Assembly: GCA_043745195.1 (NCBI GenBank)
Contig: JAYTTF010000072.1
Location: 1-29,494 of the forward strand
Direction: 5' to 3'
Length of the DNA: 29,494 nt
Source: JANXSF01 sp043745195
GTDB lineage: Bacteria; Acidobacteriota; Terriglobia; Bryobacterales; Bryobacteraceae
Shown: piece after piece, positions 1-8,328 of the stretch
Numbering within the stretch: the stretch's first letter is position 1
How the letters are laid out: each line of letters starts with the position of its first letter
Translations under genes and position numbers: made by a program
Notes under the pieces: generated by a model
What the model was told of the DNA's origin: nothing
The model's database searches: none
The model's input: only the letters and a program-made list of their open reading frames with translations

Positions 1-867
1 CGTTACGATTATTTACCCTTTGGGGAAGGGTTGTTGGCTGGGAATTTTGACCGGACGACGGGGCAGAAGTATGGATCAGGCAGCGGCGATCCTAACTCGG
101 TTAGATTTACCGGGCAGTTGACTGATGGTGAAACTGGGCTAGGGTATTTTGGTGCGCGGTATCAGAGCGGTGCACAGGGAAGGTTCACGAGCCCAGACGA
201 ACCGTTCGCCGATCAGAACGAGGCCGACCCACAAAGCTGGAACCTCTATCACTATGCGCGCAACAACCCACTGCGGTTCGCAGATCCAACCGGTCGCAAA
301 TGCGTGAACTTTGATGGCGGCGGGCAAGGGGATGACGGGTTTCCAGGACCGTCGTGTGGGAAAGAGGCTGGCCTGGATTTGACACACGGTGTCACGATCA
401 ACGAGAATGGCGGCTTCTTCTCGGCAGTGTTTGGGAATGCTGTACTACGAGGAGACGTCGATCTTAGCGGACGGAAGGACGCTGTTTACGATGCCACTGG
501 TGAAATGTTAAACGCATTTCCGGCAGCAAAACTCGGACTCGCCATTGGAAAGGTCGGTCTTGCATTTGGACCGCTTGCCGTTGTAATCGGAAAGGATGCC
601 TTGCAGCATGTACTGGCCCGACATGGGGCAAATACGGCAGCCCAAAACGTCGGCAAGTTCGCCGCCGGGCTGAGCAAAAATGCCGTCGAGGGACTCATCA
701 ACGAGGCGCTCAAAGGCGGTGTTATAACGGAGGGCACAAAGGTCGCGTTTTACGATCTGGAAGTTGGCGTAACCATCGGCACGAACCAAGCCGGAGTTGC
801 GACCACCGCGCTCCGTGTCCTTAGGGACAGCGCAACAGGGAAGGCTATTACTGCCTATCCCAAATGA
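1..867 (+). CDS. RHS polymorphic toxin, C-terminal part with BECR-like RNase tail (5' end outside window)
   Basis: The reading frame is open from base 1, so the gene starts upstream of the window; only the last 288 codons are visible. The first ~95 residues are the conserved end of an RHS core: FTGQLTDGETGLGYFGARY, then GRFTSPDEP, then NLYHYARNNPLRFADPTGR. In RHS proteins this marks the boundary where the shell ends and a variable toxic tip begins. The ~190-residue tip has H-V-L-A-R-H-G (window codons 203-209), a hydrophobic helix, and ends in ITAYPK (codons 283-288). A histidine/RH pair followed by a terminal T-x-Y-P is the pattern of BECR-fold RNase toxins (CdiA-CT/EndoU-like families); I infer the fold from this pattern only. 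The stop overlaps the start of the next gene (ATGA), as expected for toxin followed by immunity. RHS identity is secure; the toxin activity is inferred. Confidence 0.88.
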   Translation, partial: RYDYLPFGEGLLAGNFDRTTGQKYGSGSGDPNSVRFTGQLTDGETGLGYFGARYQSGAQGRFTSPDEPFADQNEADPQSWNLYHYARNNPLRFADPTGRKCVNFDGGGQGDDGFPGPSCGKEAGLDLTHGVTINENGGFFSAVFGNAVLRGDVDLSGRKDAVYDATGEMLNAFPAAKLGLAIGKVGLAFGPLAVVIGKDALQHVLARHGANTAAQNVGKFAAGLSKNAVEGLINEALKGGVITEGTKVAFYDLEVGVTIGTNQAGVATTALRVLRDSATGKAITAYPK

Positions 868-1391
868 CCCAAATGAAGTGTCAGATGAACGAAACAGCGG
901 CAATCACTTATCAAATCTCGGATCAGGAGTGGCTTCGAATTAGCGGGATGCGCTGGGATCCGGAGGTGTTCCCAACGTACTACTGCTTCCATGGCCGCGT
1001 GAGCTTTCGCGTTGGTAAACGTGAAGTTTTGGGTACGGATCACTTCGACATATCGGTAGCAGATCTCGCCGTCGGGTTTGCAAACGTCGTCGGTGAGCTT
1101 CGAACAGGTTCAATCGGCACCTTCAAGTTCCAGCAGGGAGACGACATGCTCGAAATCTCCTTCCAGGCCGACAAAGAGTCCGTGACCATCTCGCACAATC
1201 TTTCGCCGGATGAGACGTGGCAGTGCGGTCGGGCTACCCTAGAGCGGGCTATGGTTGACTTCGTCATCGCTTTTACTGAGGAGGCGTCTAAAAAGGTGCC
1301 CGACCTGCTTAAATGGCGAGAAATGGAAATCCTGCGATTTTTTGCAAGCGCCAAAAGGACTGTATTGACGGACGAACAAGGTTTTACTTAG
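864..1391 (+). CDS. Probable cognate immunity protein of the RHS toxin
   Basis: A 175-residue soluble protein with no signal peptide or membrane segment. Its ATG overlaps the toxin stop by four bases, so the two are probably translationally coupled. The sequence looks like a beta-rich N-terminal domain (FHGRVSFRVGKREVL, then FDISVADLAVGFANVVGEL, then FKFQQGDDMLEISFQ) followed by a helical C-terminus. This resembles small uncharacterised DUF proteins often found behind polymorphic toxins, but I cannot name the family securely. The immunity role rests on position, size and coupling, not on a diagnostic motif. The first methionines (residues 1, 4 and 8) leave some doubt about the exact start, but ATG 864 fits the coupling best. 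Confidence 0.75.
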   Translation: MTQMKCQMNETAAITYQISDQEWLRISGMRWDPEVFPTYYCFHGRVSFRVGKREVLGTDHFDISVADLAVGFANVVGELRTGSIGTFKFQQGDDMLEISFQADKESVTISHNLSPDETWQCGRATLERAMVDFVIAFTEEASKKVPDLLKWREMEILRFFASAKRTVLTDEQGFT

Positions 1392-1578
1392 TAACCACTT
1401 TTGAAGGCCGCAGTGGATCCGGCTTGGAACTCCTGATTGGATGAAGAGCCGAGGACGGCGGTGGGTTAGGTGATGTCTTGACTACGAGTTCGCCCGAGAT
1501 GGGCGAGCAAAGAGTTCATGAAGAAAACCGAATATCTTTGGTGCGACACTACGTGAACGACAAAAACAGAGGCAGAAA

Positions 1579-2301
1579 TTGACACAATTACCAAAAAACT
1601 CAAACCTTCCATTGATCACCGCCACAATAGGCATTCTCCTATCAGCCCTCACACCCCTCGCCCATGCCCAGCCCTCGGCCGCCGGTCGCATTCTGGACGA
1701 CGGCGGTAAGCCCGTCCCCAGTGCCATCGTTTACTTACAACCCCAGCAACAGCAGCAAGGCGATCCTGGGAATGCGAAGAAAGCAGACACCAATCCAGCC
1801 GGGGAATTCTCCGCCGCTGGCCTCGCTGATGGCGTTTACAATGTCTGCGTCCACATGCCGGAAAAAGGCTACATCAACGCCTGCAATTGGCTCAAGACCC
1901 CACCCACCATCACCGTCAAAAAAGGCCAGGCCGCAATCAACACCGATGTCCCAGTCCAAACCGGTGTAAAAGTGCAAGTGCGCGTGAATGACCCAGGCCG
2001 AAACTTGCAAGTTCTAGCTCCCGTCGCGCGCCCACCCTTCCTGCTGGTTGGAGTTTGGAGCGAAAAGGGTTTCTTTTACCCCATGGCGCGCGTTGGCGGC
2101 AGCAGCACTGCCGACTATGAATTAACCGTGCCCTATGAATCCAACCTCAACGTGACCGTAAACGGCACAGGACTTCAAGTGTCGCTGGAGCGGGGTGCTG
2201 CTGCCGAGGCGTCGAAAGCTGGAGCAGCGGTTCCATTGCGCCTCACCAAAGGAAGTGCGCCGAAAGTGTTGACACTGGATGTCAGCGCTGCGGCGAAGTA
2301 A
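1579..2301 (+). CDS. Secreted carboxypeptidase-regulatory-like (beta-sandwich) protein
   Basis: A 240-residue protein starting at a TTG, with an AGAGG ribosome-binding-like stretch about six bases upstream. The N-terminus is a signal peptide: LPLITATIGILLSALT, ending near A-H-A-Q. The mature part begins SAAGRILDDGGKPVPSAIVY, then DTNPAGEFSAAGLADGVYNV, the usual layout of a carboxypeptidase-regulatory-like domain (transthyretin/CNA-B-like fold) found on exported acidobacterial proteins. A Q-rich run (residues ~53-58) lies in the first loop. It contains a C...C pair (VCVH and NACNW). It sits 29 bp upstream of another secreted-protein gene and is probably co-transcribed with it. Function unknown; a structural or adhesive cell-surface role is only a guess. 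Confidence 0.78.
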   Translation: MTQLPKNSNLPLITATIGILLSALTPLAHAQPSAAGRILDDGGKPVPSAIVYLQPQQQQQGDPGNAKKADTNPAGEFSAAGLADGVYNVCVHMPEKGYINACNWLKTPPTITVKKGQAAINTDVPVQTGVKVQVRVNDPGRNLQVLAPVARPPFLLVGVWSEKGFFYPMARVGGSSTADYELTVPYESNLNVTVNGTGLQVSLERGAAAEASKAGAAVPLRLTKGSAPKVLTLDVSAAAK

Positions 2302-2330
2302 GTCGAAATCACGCGAACAAGGGAATCTAT

Positions 2331-3485
2331 ATGCGATACGACAAATACGGCTTAGTAGCGGCAATCCTGATTGTTTCGTCGAGCGCTGTGGCGCAGGCTC
2401 AGCCCCCGCCCCCGCCCTCACTCATCAAAGAATACATCTACGCCGATTCCCGCGTCATTGCAGTGGATTCACCCGCTGCTACTCCTCCAACCGTTTCCGC
2501 AGGGTCCGGGAACCCTACCAATTTAACGGGGCAACCGGCGGGCACCCATACCGGTACGTTTGTGGTCCGTGGCACTTCAGTCAACGGGGGAACCTATATC
2601 CAGTTGGTTGAAGGGATTTTCACCGCAAGGCCCTACGTCGACGCCCGCGATTCCTGCCTGTTCTTGGCATCAGGGGATGGGACCATCTATCTGAAGAAAG
2701 ATGACGGTACCGGCTGGGTGCAGCCGAATGGTTCGCCCGCAGGGTCCTTTGCAACTGTGTCGAATACGCAATGCTCTATCAACTTATCATCCACCTCTGT
2801 TGTACTCAATGGGAATGACCTCGTGGTAACCATTAACATCTCCTTTTTCCCCATTTTTGCTGGGACTCAGAATCTCTTCCTGCTGGCTGTGGACAACGCG
2901 AACGCGTCCACCAACGGCTGGATGCAAGTGCCGGGTTACATCTTGACAGCCCAAAATATTCCACCGAAAAACTTTACGAAAACGGTTTCCGCAAGTAACA
3001 CCGATGGCATGGGAGCGGCTTTCGCTTACACCTTCACCAATCCTGGTGGACAGTTTGGAGCTAAATATATTTCCAGCGGCCTGCTCATGTTGAATTCGTG
3101 GTTGGATTCAAACAATGCCTGTTACATTCAGTTCTTCCGCGTGGACCGCAGTTTCCGAATGTTGCATTCCGGAATTTCGGGAATCGCAGGCAATAGCGGA
3201 CCCTTTATCGCCAGCTTGAGGACACATCGTGAACAGTCCTATATTCTTCAAGGCGGCTCCCGAGCAGTGTCCACGGCCACCGCCGCGGACCGGTGTGTCC
3301 GCGTATCGTTTCGCCACACTTTGCTACTTCAATTCTCCAGCCAATGTCCACCGATATCCCGGCGTTTCCACTCGCAATCTCCCGTCCGACGCCTTCCGAC
3401 TGGTTCCCAGCGCCCAACGCCGACGCTCTTCCCCACTCCGAACACGAACAAAACCCATAGCCCTGAACTTCACGGTGTGCTTTAG
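2331..3485 (+). CDS. Secreted two-repeat protein truncated and fused to a 303-bp repeat
   Basis: The open frame encodes 384 residues, but only the first ~314 (to about base 3273) look native. A signal peptide (YGLVAAILIVSSSAVAQAQ) is followed by a P-rich linker. Two copies of one domain follow: the first runs from DSCLFLASGDGTIYLKKDDG through NTQCSINLSSTSVVLNGND, and the second starts at NNACYIQFFRVDRSFRML. The second copy aligns with the first up to EQSYILQGGSRAVST, equivalent to TQCSINLSSTSVVLN, and then breaks off. From there the frame runs into the 303-bp repeat and gives about 70 low-complexity R/P/S/T residues before the stop. I infer the native 3' end has been lost. In related genomes proteins of this type sit just before large RHS genes, which fits the RHS remnant downstream. 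Confidence 0.72.
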   Translation: MRYDKYGLVAAILIVSSSAVAQAQPPPPPSLIKEYIYADSRVIAVDSPAATPPTVSAGSGNPTNLTGQPAGTHTGTFVVRGTSVNGGTYIQLVEGIFTARPYVDARDSCLFLASGDGTIYLKKDDGTGWVQPNGSPAGSFATVSNTQCSINLSSTSVVLNGNDLVVTINISFFPIFAGTQNLFLLAVDNANASTNGWMQVPGYILTAQNIPPKNFTKTVSASNTDGMGAAFAYTFTNPGGQFGAKYISSGLLMLNSWLDSNNACYIQFFRVDRSFRMLHSGISGIAGNSGPFIASLRTHREQSYILQGGSRAVSTATAADRCVRVSFRHTLLLQFSSQCPPISRRFHSQSPVRRLPTGSQRPTPTLFPTPNTNKTHSPELHGVL

Positions 3486-3576
3486 TTCACCGCATTTTTA
3501 GACCAATTCCGCGCCACGGCTTCTCTTTGTCCTCTCAGCCTTTTTCGCGCGAAACCGGTCAAAAAATCTATGCAGT
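3274..3576 (+). repeat. 303-bp direct repeat, copy 1
   Basis: This block matches 11589-11891 base for base with no indels and about ten substitutions (~97% identity), in the same orientation, offset 8315 bp. Identity starts at CGGCCACCGCCGCGG and ends at ATCTATGCAGT; flanking DNA is unrelated on both sides. Close to its left end is a hairpin, stem CGCGGAC/GTCCGCG with loop CGGTGT (3284-3303), similar in form to REP elements. No terminal inverted repeats and no transposase are visible. Open frames across it, on both strands, look non-coding. Copy 1 lies exactly between two broken genes. Confidence 0.93.
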
Positions 3577-4185
3577 GCACTAACCAACCCAGGGCATTCA
3601 AATTGTAATCCGGAAAATCCCAATCCCCCATCAAACGATCCCCAAGAGAAAGGTGACGTCGGCCTGCCGGTACCTAAGGCGATCAACGGTGGAACAGCTT
3701 CGCAGCAACAGGCACTTCTGTCTGGGTTTCAGGAGGCGCTTCGCAGACTTAACGATCCAAAATGTGGCGGTTTGTTCAATCCAGAAAACCATGATATTCC
3801 GCGATTTGTTGATCCCATTGCGACAATCATGAATACGGACTATCGGATCACTAGTTTGTTACCGACAACTACCGGCGCTGCAACTTTCAGTCCATCAGTC
3901 GTTTGGGTAAGAGCAGGAGGTGCCTTTTTCAATCAAACACAATTTAATACTACGGCGGGTAATTTCGATTACTATAATTTTGGGACTGGATTGACGGGAC
4001 GCTTGGAAGTTTATCCCCACCGCATTAAAGTTGCCGAAACGATTCTGGCGAGCCATGCCCCCACGCGGGATGACCACGGTAACCATTACGACCTATTTAT
4101 CAATTTTCCATATGATTGTTTTTGGGCTCCCGAATCCGTTTTTTTCATAAGTGCCTTGTATAGCATTGATTGGGCTTATAATTAA
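3502..4185 (+). pseudogene. Orphaned C-terminal tail of an RHS-like protein
   Basis: The frame is open from base 3502; the first ~25 codons lie in the 303-bp repeat and look non-native, and protein-like sequence starts near 3580 (NPGHSNCNPENPNPPSNDPQ). It continues with GTASQQQALLSGFQEALRRL and DPKCGGLFNPENHD, then FFNQTQFNTTAGNFDYYNFG. Tails with an 'LxRLxxPxCxxLF' segment followed by an FxNxTxF strand pair are common after the RHS core in acidobacterial RHS proteins. No RHS core, start codon with a good ribosome site, or signal peptide is present, so this is read as a 5'-truncated remnant. A short protein could start at TTG 3772, but I see no support for that. Confidence 0.62.
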
Positions 4186-4401
4186 ATACAATGGTCGATG
4201 GCACAATTCTAGTAATCACGGTTGATGCCAAATCTTTTCGAGAATATGGAGCCGAGCCTTGGATCTAGCAGGTACAAATCTTGAGAGGTTGGCTCGACAA
4301 GTTTCTGTTGGTGATTAACGAAAGACTATGCTTCAATTCTTGCTCGCGATTTCCGAAATCGTCCTGTATGGCTGCGTCGACTCATTGTTGTTTCAATCGC
4401 G

Positions 4402-6324
4402 ATGGGCATCTGGCTATATATTCAGGCTCTAAAGGTTCGAACCCAAGTCAACAGATTCAGCAGTTCGCTAAAGGCAGTGCGTGGCGCTGATAAGTTGAGC
4501 CGCCGCGATGGTCTTGCACTCGCACAAATCGACGAATTTCGTCTTCGCTGCGAATCGCTCAGGGGCGCACCGGCAGAGTGGTGGAATTCCATTGATACCC
4601 ACATCGAAGAATACACAAGCCCGAATCAAGTGGAAGGATGGTTCCTGACCGAGCCACCACGACAGCTACTTCCTTATGAGTTCGTAATTGGGAAACAATT
4701 TAATTCGGCATTCTTCAATTCCTTCCCAGGTCTTTTGACCGGAGCTGGGCTTACCTTGACCTTTGTAGCCATTCTTCTTGCGCTAAAAGGAGTGCACTAT
4801 GACAAAGCCAACACTGTGGACCCCATCAGTGGGATTGATGTTCTTATCAACGGGCTATCCGGCAAATTTTTAAGCTCCATCGTTGCCTTACTTTTAAGCA
4901 TTCTCTTCACCTTGTGCGAAAAAAAAGCGATACGCGGCCTGCGGGTTCAATATGAACAATTAATATCTACGGTCTCCGAAGTCATCCCATATTTGTCGCC
5001 TTCCCGGGTCTTGCTTGATATCCAACGTTTTGCGGCCTCTCAGACAGTGTCCGTTAGCAATATAAGCAGCGAAGTAGTTGATCGTTTCGTTGGCGCTTTC
5101 AATACTAACGTAGTGCCAGTTCTAGCTGACGGCATGTCATCGGGCGTTGCACAAAAGATGCAATCTGAGTTCCGGCCCACTATGCAGCACATGAACGACA
5201 CGCTGGAAGAGTTGAAGGCTGCGATTGTGGGGCTGGAGGCCCAAAAGCAGGATTCCGTTACTGGCGAACTGCGCGGGTTCTTGTCGACTTTGGAAACATC
5301 TCTTGTAAACGCGCTTTCAAAGATGGGTGACGATTTCCATAAGGCTTTGACTGGCGCAGCGAGTCAAGAGTTCGGAAACGTGCAGGGAACTCTTGAAGCA
5401 ACCCGAACGATGCTCTCCGACATGAACACGCAGTTTGGCTCAATGCAAGCCGCATTTTCCATGATCATTGAGAAGGCCGAACAGTCAACGTCTGATCAAA
5501 TGAAAACCGGCAGAGAGCAGACGGAAGCTCTGACGGCGCTGATGAACGGGCTGATGATTCGAATGCAGGAGTCGGCAGATCAGAACTTGAACAGCGTTCG
5601 AACCCAACTCACGCTGGTGGTTGGGGATTTGGCGGAAAAGGTGGGCTCACTTTCGAAGGACATGATGTCTGCGGCAGAGAATGTTTCAAAACGGTCGCAG
5701 GCCTCGGCGGATCACATGCTACAGCAGACAGGCAATTGGTCTGAGGCTACGGCAAAGCGCTTGGAAGCTTTGCTGGCAAACATCGAAAAACGCAGCAGTG
5801 AATTTCAGAATGCTGGTCAAACTTTAATGAAGGCTCGCGACTTCCTTGCGGAAATCATATCGCAAAATGCCACCGCGCTGGAACGAATGTCGGACGCCAG
5901 TCGGCAAGTGCAGGCTTATAGCACCGGGCTTGCTGGGCAATCTGAGGCGCTTAAGGCGATTAACCAGTTGAACTCACAGGTTACAACCCAACTAAAGGAA
6001 GCATCAGGTAGTCTGCGGGCCTCGGCGGAGAAAAGTGATAAAAGCCTGGAGGATTACCGCCGCAATATTGAGAGTTACAAACGCGTCATGGACGAACTCG
6101 ATCAGAGCCTTGGTAAAATCCTGGGAGCAATCCACGGCGGTCTCCGGGATTACAATCAGAGCATCGAGAACAATTTCAAGGAGATCGTCAAGATCTCCAA
6201 TCCCATGATTTCCGAAGCGTCAAGTTTCCTTAAGATGCAGATAGAGGATTTATCGGGACAGTTGGAAGAACTCGGATCAGTAATCTCAACGTCAATGGAT
6301 CGCGTCAATGGAAGAGCAAAATAG
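4402..6324 (+). CDS. zorA: Zorya motor protein ZorA (MotA/TolQ-like, long coiled-coil tail)
   Basis: The stator-like subunit of the Zorya membrane motor. Numbered from ATG 4402 (640 residues), membrane segments are GLLTGAGLTLTFVAILLAL (~110-131) and FLSSIVALLLSILFTLCEK (~156-174), the MotA/TolQ-like pair. After the membrane domain come ~460 residues of helical, Q/E/K/S-rich coiled coil, matching the long cytoplasmic tail reported for ZorA. The start is unresolved. Frame 1 is open back to 4315 and encodes a good first membrane helix (LIVVSIAMGIWLYIQAL, from 4381) that ATG 4402 cuts in half, yet no ATG/GTG/TTG lies upstream in that frame. An ATG at 4328, preceded by GAAAG, encodes a hydrophobic leader (MLQFLLAISEIVL) in the next frame. 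A frameshift, a non-standard start (ATT 4336, CTG 4372) or a sequencing error could explain this. Confidence 0.88.
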   Translation: MGIWLYIQALKVRTQVNRFSSSLKAVRGADKLSRRDGLALAQIDEFRLRCESLRGAPAEWWNSIDTHIEEYTSPNQVEGWFLTEPPRQLLPYEFVIGKQFNSAFFNSFPGLLTGAGLTLTFVAILLALKGVHYDKANTVDPISGIDVLINGLSGKFLSSIVALLLSILFTLCEKKAIRGLRVQYEQLISTVSEVIPYLSPSRVLLDIQRFAASQTVSVSNISSEVVDRFVGAFNTNVVPVLADGMSSGVAQKMQSEFRPTMQHMNDTLEELKAAIVGLEAQKQDSVTGELRGFLSTLETSLVNALSKMGDDFHKALTGAASQEFGNVQGTLEATRTMLSDMNTQFGSMQAAFSMIIEKAEQSTSDQMKTGREQTEALTALMNGLMIRMQESADQNLNSVRTQLTLVVGDLAEKVGSLSKDMMSAAENVSKRSQASADHMLQQTGNWSEATAKRLEALLANIEKRSSEFQNAGQTLMKARDFLAEIISQNATALERMSDASRQVQAYSTGLAGQSEALKAINQLNSQVTTQLKEASGSLRASAEKSDKSLEDYRRNIESYKRVMDELDQSLGKILGAIHGGLRDYNQSIENNFKEIVKISNPMISEASSFLKMQIEDLSGQLEELGSVISTSMDRVNGRAK

Positions 6325-6967
6325 TTCCGACCACCTAAATAGCTCGCTGACTGATTTAATGACGTCATTAATGGTGATTTTCATTCTGTTACTGCTTGTA
6401 TTTGTTCATCGCACCGCCAGCAAAGACGCAGCGGTGACGGATATCTTGCTAAAGAAACTCCGGCAAGATCTGATCCCACAAGGTTTTAGTGAAAAAACGA
6501 TTCGGCCTGATCCGCGTGACCGGAATGCCATTCTTGTGATTGTGCCGGATCGCCTAATGAACTTCCAAATGGGAAGGTCGAGTCTAGGATTTGAAGGGCA
6601 GCAATTTCTTAGGTCGTATATTCCAAAATTTGCCGAAGTTTTATGCAATGAAGAATTTCGAGCAAGCATCGAGTCTATCGTTGTGGAGGGGCATACCGAC
6701 ACTCACCCTTATACCGGTCGCAGCGCAGAAGAAAGCCAGAATCTAAATCTTAAGTTGAGCCAAGACCGATCTATGGAGGTCGTGAAGAGTACCCTTGCGG
6801 TCTTAACAGGAATGGAGGCAAAACGTGCGTGTTTTTTAGAGAAGCTTTCGGCGAGTGGACGCGGCGAGCAAGAACAGGAAGCGACGCCAGAAGAAAGCCG
6901 CCGCGTAATTTTGAAAATACGGGTCAAGGCGAGCGATATCCAAAGTGTAAAGGTTGGGGTGCAATGA
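6308..6967 (+). CDS. zorB: Zorya motor protein ZorB (MotB/OmpA-like)
   Basis: A 219-residue partner of ZorA. One N-terminal membrane helix (residues ~17-35, LMTSLMVIFILLLLVFV) is preceded by an aspartate (D16 in SSLTDLMTS), in the place of the ion-conducting Asp of MotB-type proteins. After a linker comes a periplasmic OmpA-like peptidoglycan-binding domain: IVVEGHTDTHP, then LNLKLSQDRSMEVV, then LSASGRGEQEQ. These match the G-H-T-D, S-x-x-R-A and G-x-G-E/S positions of the OmpA_C fold, with SQDRS in place of the usual S-x-x-R-A. The start overlaps zorA by 17 bp, and the stop overlaps zorC by 4 bp. Two cysteines in the OmpA domain are possible disulfide partners. Confidence 0.92.
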   Translation: MEEQNSSDHLNSSLTDLMTSLMVIFILLLLVFVHRTASKDAAVTDILLKKLRQDLIPQGFSEKTIRPDPRDRNAILVIVPDRLMNFQMGRSSLGFEGQQFLRSYIPKFAEVLCNEEFRASIESIVVEGHTDTHPYTGRSAEESQNLNLKLSQDRSMEVVKSTLAVLTGMEAKRACFLEKLSASGRGEQEQEATPEESRRVILKIRVKASDIQSVKVGVQ

Positions 6968-8328
6968 ATTTCACCCTGGCGGCCTTGCAGCAACTCACGG
7001 CTGAAGCGCAGGTAATCCGCCAAAGGGCAGCCTTGCCAGCGACAGACGGGAAACAAGCATGCAAGGCCCTTGGGGACATCCTGGAAAAGTTTCGCAAACA
7101 AAAATCAACCGTCAAGTTGGACGTGCCGAAACTTGAAGTTAAGCTAGTTTGGGCGATTTTTGCGGCGGGACGCTTTGAGTTGGATGGGATCAATGAACTT
7201 GAATTTCGTACCCTTTGCCTCTCGGAGGAAACGGCGCTACGTCCAGAGTTTATTGCTGCTTTAGAGCGAAGTCCTGAAAGGTTAAAAAGGAGCCGCTGCC
7301 TTTACGGTTTGGTGCACAATTATTTTCTTGGCTGGCGTGTTATGCAGAACCCATCTGCTGTTGAATATCTTCTCTGTGCGGTATTCAAGAACTACAAAGG
7401 AAAAAACCAAGTCGTTCAGAGATGGTTGGATGCCAAGTCCCTCTTCTCATACCAAGCCGCAACTTATTTGGGATCGGAGATTTGTTCGGAATCAAAAGGG
7501 GTAGACGAGGTGCTCGCATCGTACTACATAGGTCCCTTAACAAACTTAGCCCGAGAGACAAGAACAGCGGCGGCGGATACTGCGAGGAGAATTTTTCGCC
7601 AATCGGAATCCTCCCAGAGTGAAGGGTGGAGCTTAGAATACTTGCGATGGCTGATCGGCAAGATCTTTTCTGACCTAATCTCTCCAGAGGATCTCTCTGC
7701 GACTGTCAGTTTGCTAATTATGAGTGAATCAGCTAAGCGGTCGGAGACGTTCAAGCGCGAACTACGCATTTACATCCAGAACCACAAGAAACTTGGCGAT
7801 CCAAGACTTCGAGAGTCTTCACCGAACTGGCGCGCAATACTGCCCGAAGCGGCTCAACGTTATCTATCTTGGCTTGCTCGAGACAGCATCATTTTCTTTT
7901 TCAACACCATTTTGCCGAGCACAAGCGAAAATCGAAGACGCAAGGAATTTTGGCTCCGTTATCACGATTGCATCAAAGATTTTCAGGTTGCGGTTTCAGA
8001 AGAGGATCTATGGAAAATCAAGGCGAGCCACAAAGCGTCGGATCTAATATCCTACTCACAAGTCGGGCATCCTACGACCAGCGCCTTCTTGATGCAGTTC
8101 GAGGGTTACGGAGCTAGGTTCTTGATCGTAGAGTTCAGCGAGACAGGGAATGCGGCGTATATTTTCAAACTGGCTGATTTCGAGGCTTTACGCGTGACTC
8201 TGCGTACTCCCCGTTTTGAACTAAAGAAGCATTTAAAATTTGACAAAAAGCACCGTATTATTCACAACGGCCACTGGGAAGCAGCGGCAAGTTATATGCT
8301 TTCCACTGAGTTTGGTATTCGACCATGA
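6964..8328 (+). CDS. zorC: Zorya protein ZorC (EH-signature domain)
   Basis: ATG 6964 overlaps the zorB stop (ATGA) and gives 454 residues; the frame is open further upstream, but that part is a shadow of zorB. Mostly helical, cytosolic, no membrane segment. The C-terminal third carries the EH-signature family features: GDPRLRESSPNWRAI, AAQRYLSWLARDSIIFFF, RRKEFWLRYHD, then the conserved glutamate in FLIVEFSETGNAAYIF and the histidine in IIHNGHWEAAA. ZorC is reported to be needed for defence and to work with ZorD on DNA; its biochemical activity is not visible from sequence. The stop overlaps zorD by four bases. Confidence 0.9.
   Translation: MNFTLAALQQLTAEAQVIRQRAALPATDGKQACKALGDILEKFRKQKSTVKLDVPKLEVKLVWAIFAAGRFELDGINELEFRTLCLSEETALRPEFIAALERSPERLKRSRCLYGLVHNYFLGWRVMQNPSAVEYLLCAVFKNYKGKNQVVQRWLDAKSLFSYQAATYLGSEICSESKGVDEVLASYYIGPLTNLARETRTAAADTARRIFRQSESSQSEGWSLEYLRWLIGKIFSDLISPEDLSATVSLLIMSESAKRSETFKRELRIYIQNHKKLGDPRLRESSPNWRAILPEAAQRYLSWLARDSIIFFFNTILPSTSENRRRKEFWLRYHDCIKDFQVAVSEEDLWKIKASHKASDLISYSQVGHPTTSAFLMQFEGYGARFLIVEFSETGNAAYIFKLADFEALRVTLRTPRFELKKHLKFDKKHRIIHNGHWEAAASYMLSTEFGIRP

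Noticed and set aside
1490..1506. TCGCCC/GGGCGA hairpin between the immunity gene and the next gene
   Set aside because: Only six base pairs and no T-run, so no terminator call; it may be chance.
3108..3317. Minus-strand frames starting MAKRYADTPVRGGG in both repeat copies (also 11414-11632)
   Set aside because: The similarity exists only because the DNA repeat is shared. The frames diverge at the repeat edge, lack ribosome sites, and show no protein-like conservation.
3274..3576. The 303-bp repeat as an insertion sequence or MITE
   Set aside because: No terminal inverted repeats, no target duplication and no transposase frame could be seen, so it is called only a repeat.
6829..6963. Upstream extension of the zorC frame
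   Set aside because: It overlaps the conserved OmpA-like end of zorB. The ATG at 6964, overlapping the zorB stop, gives the expected start.
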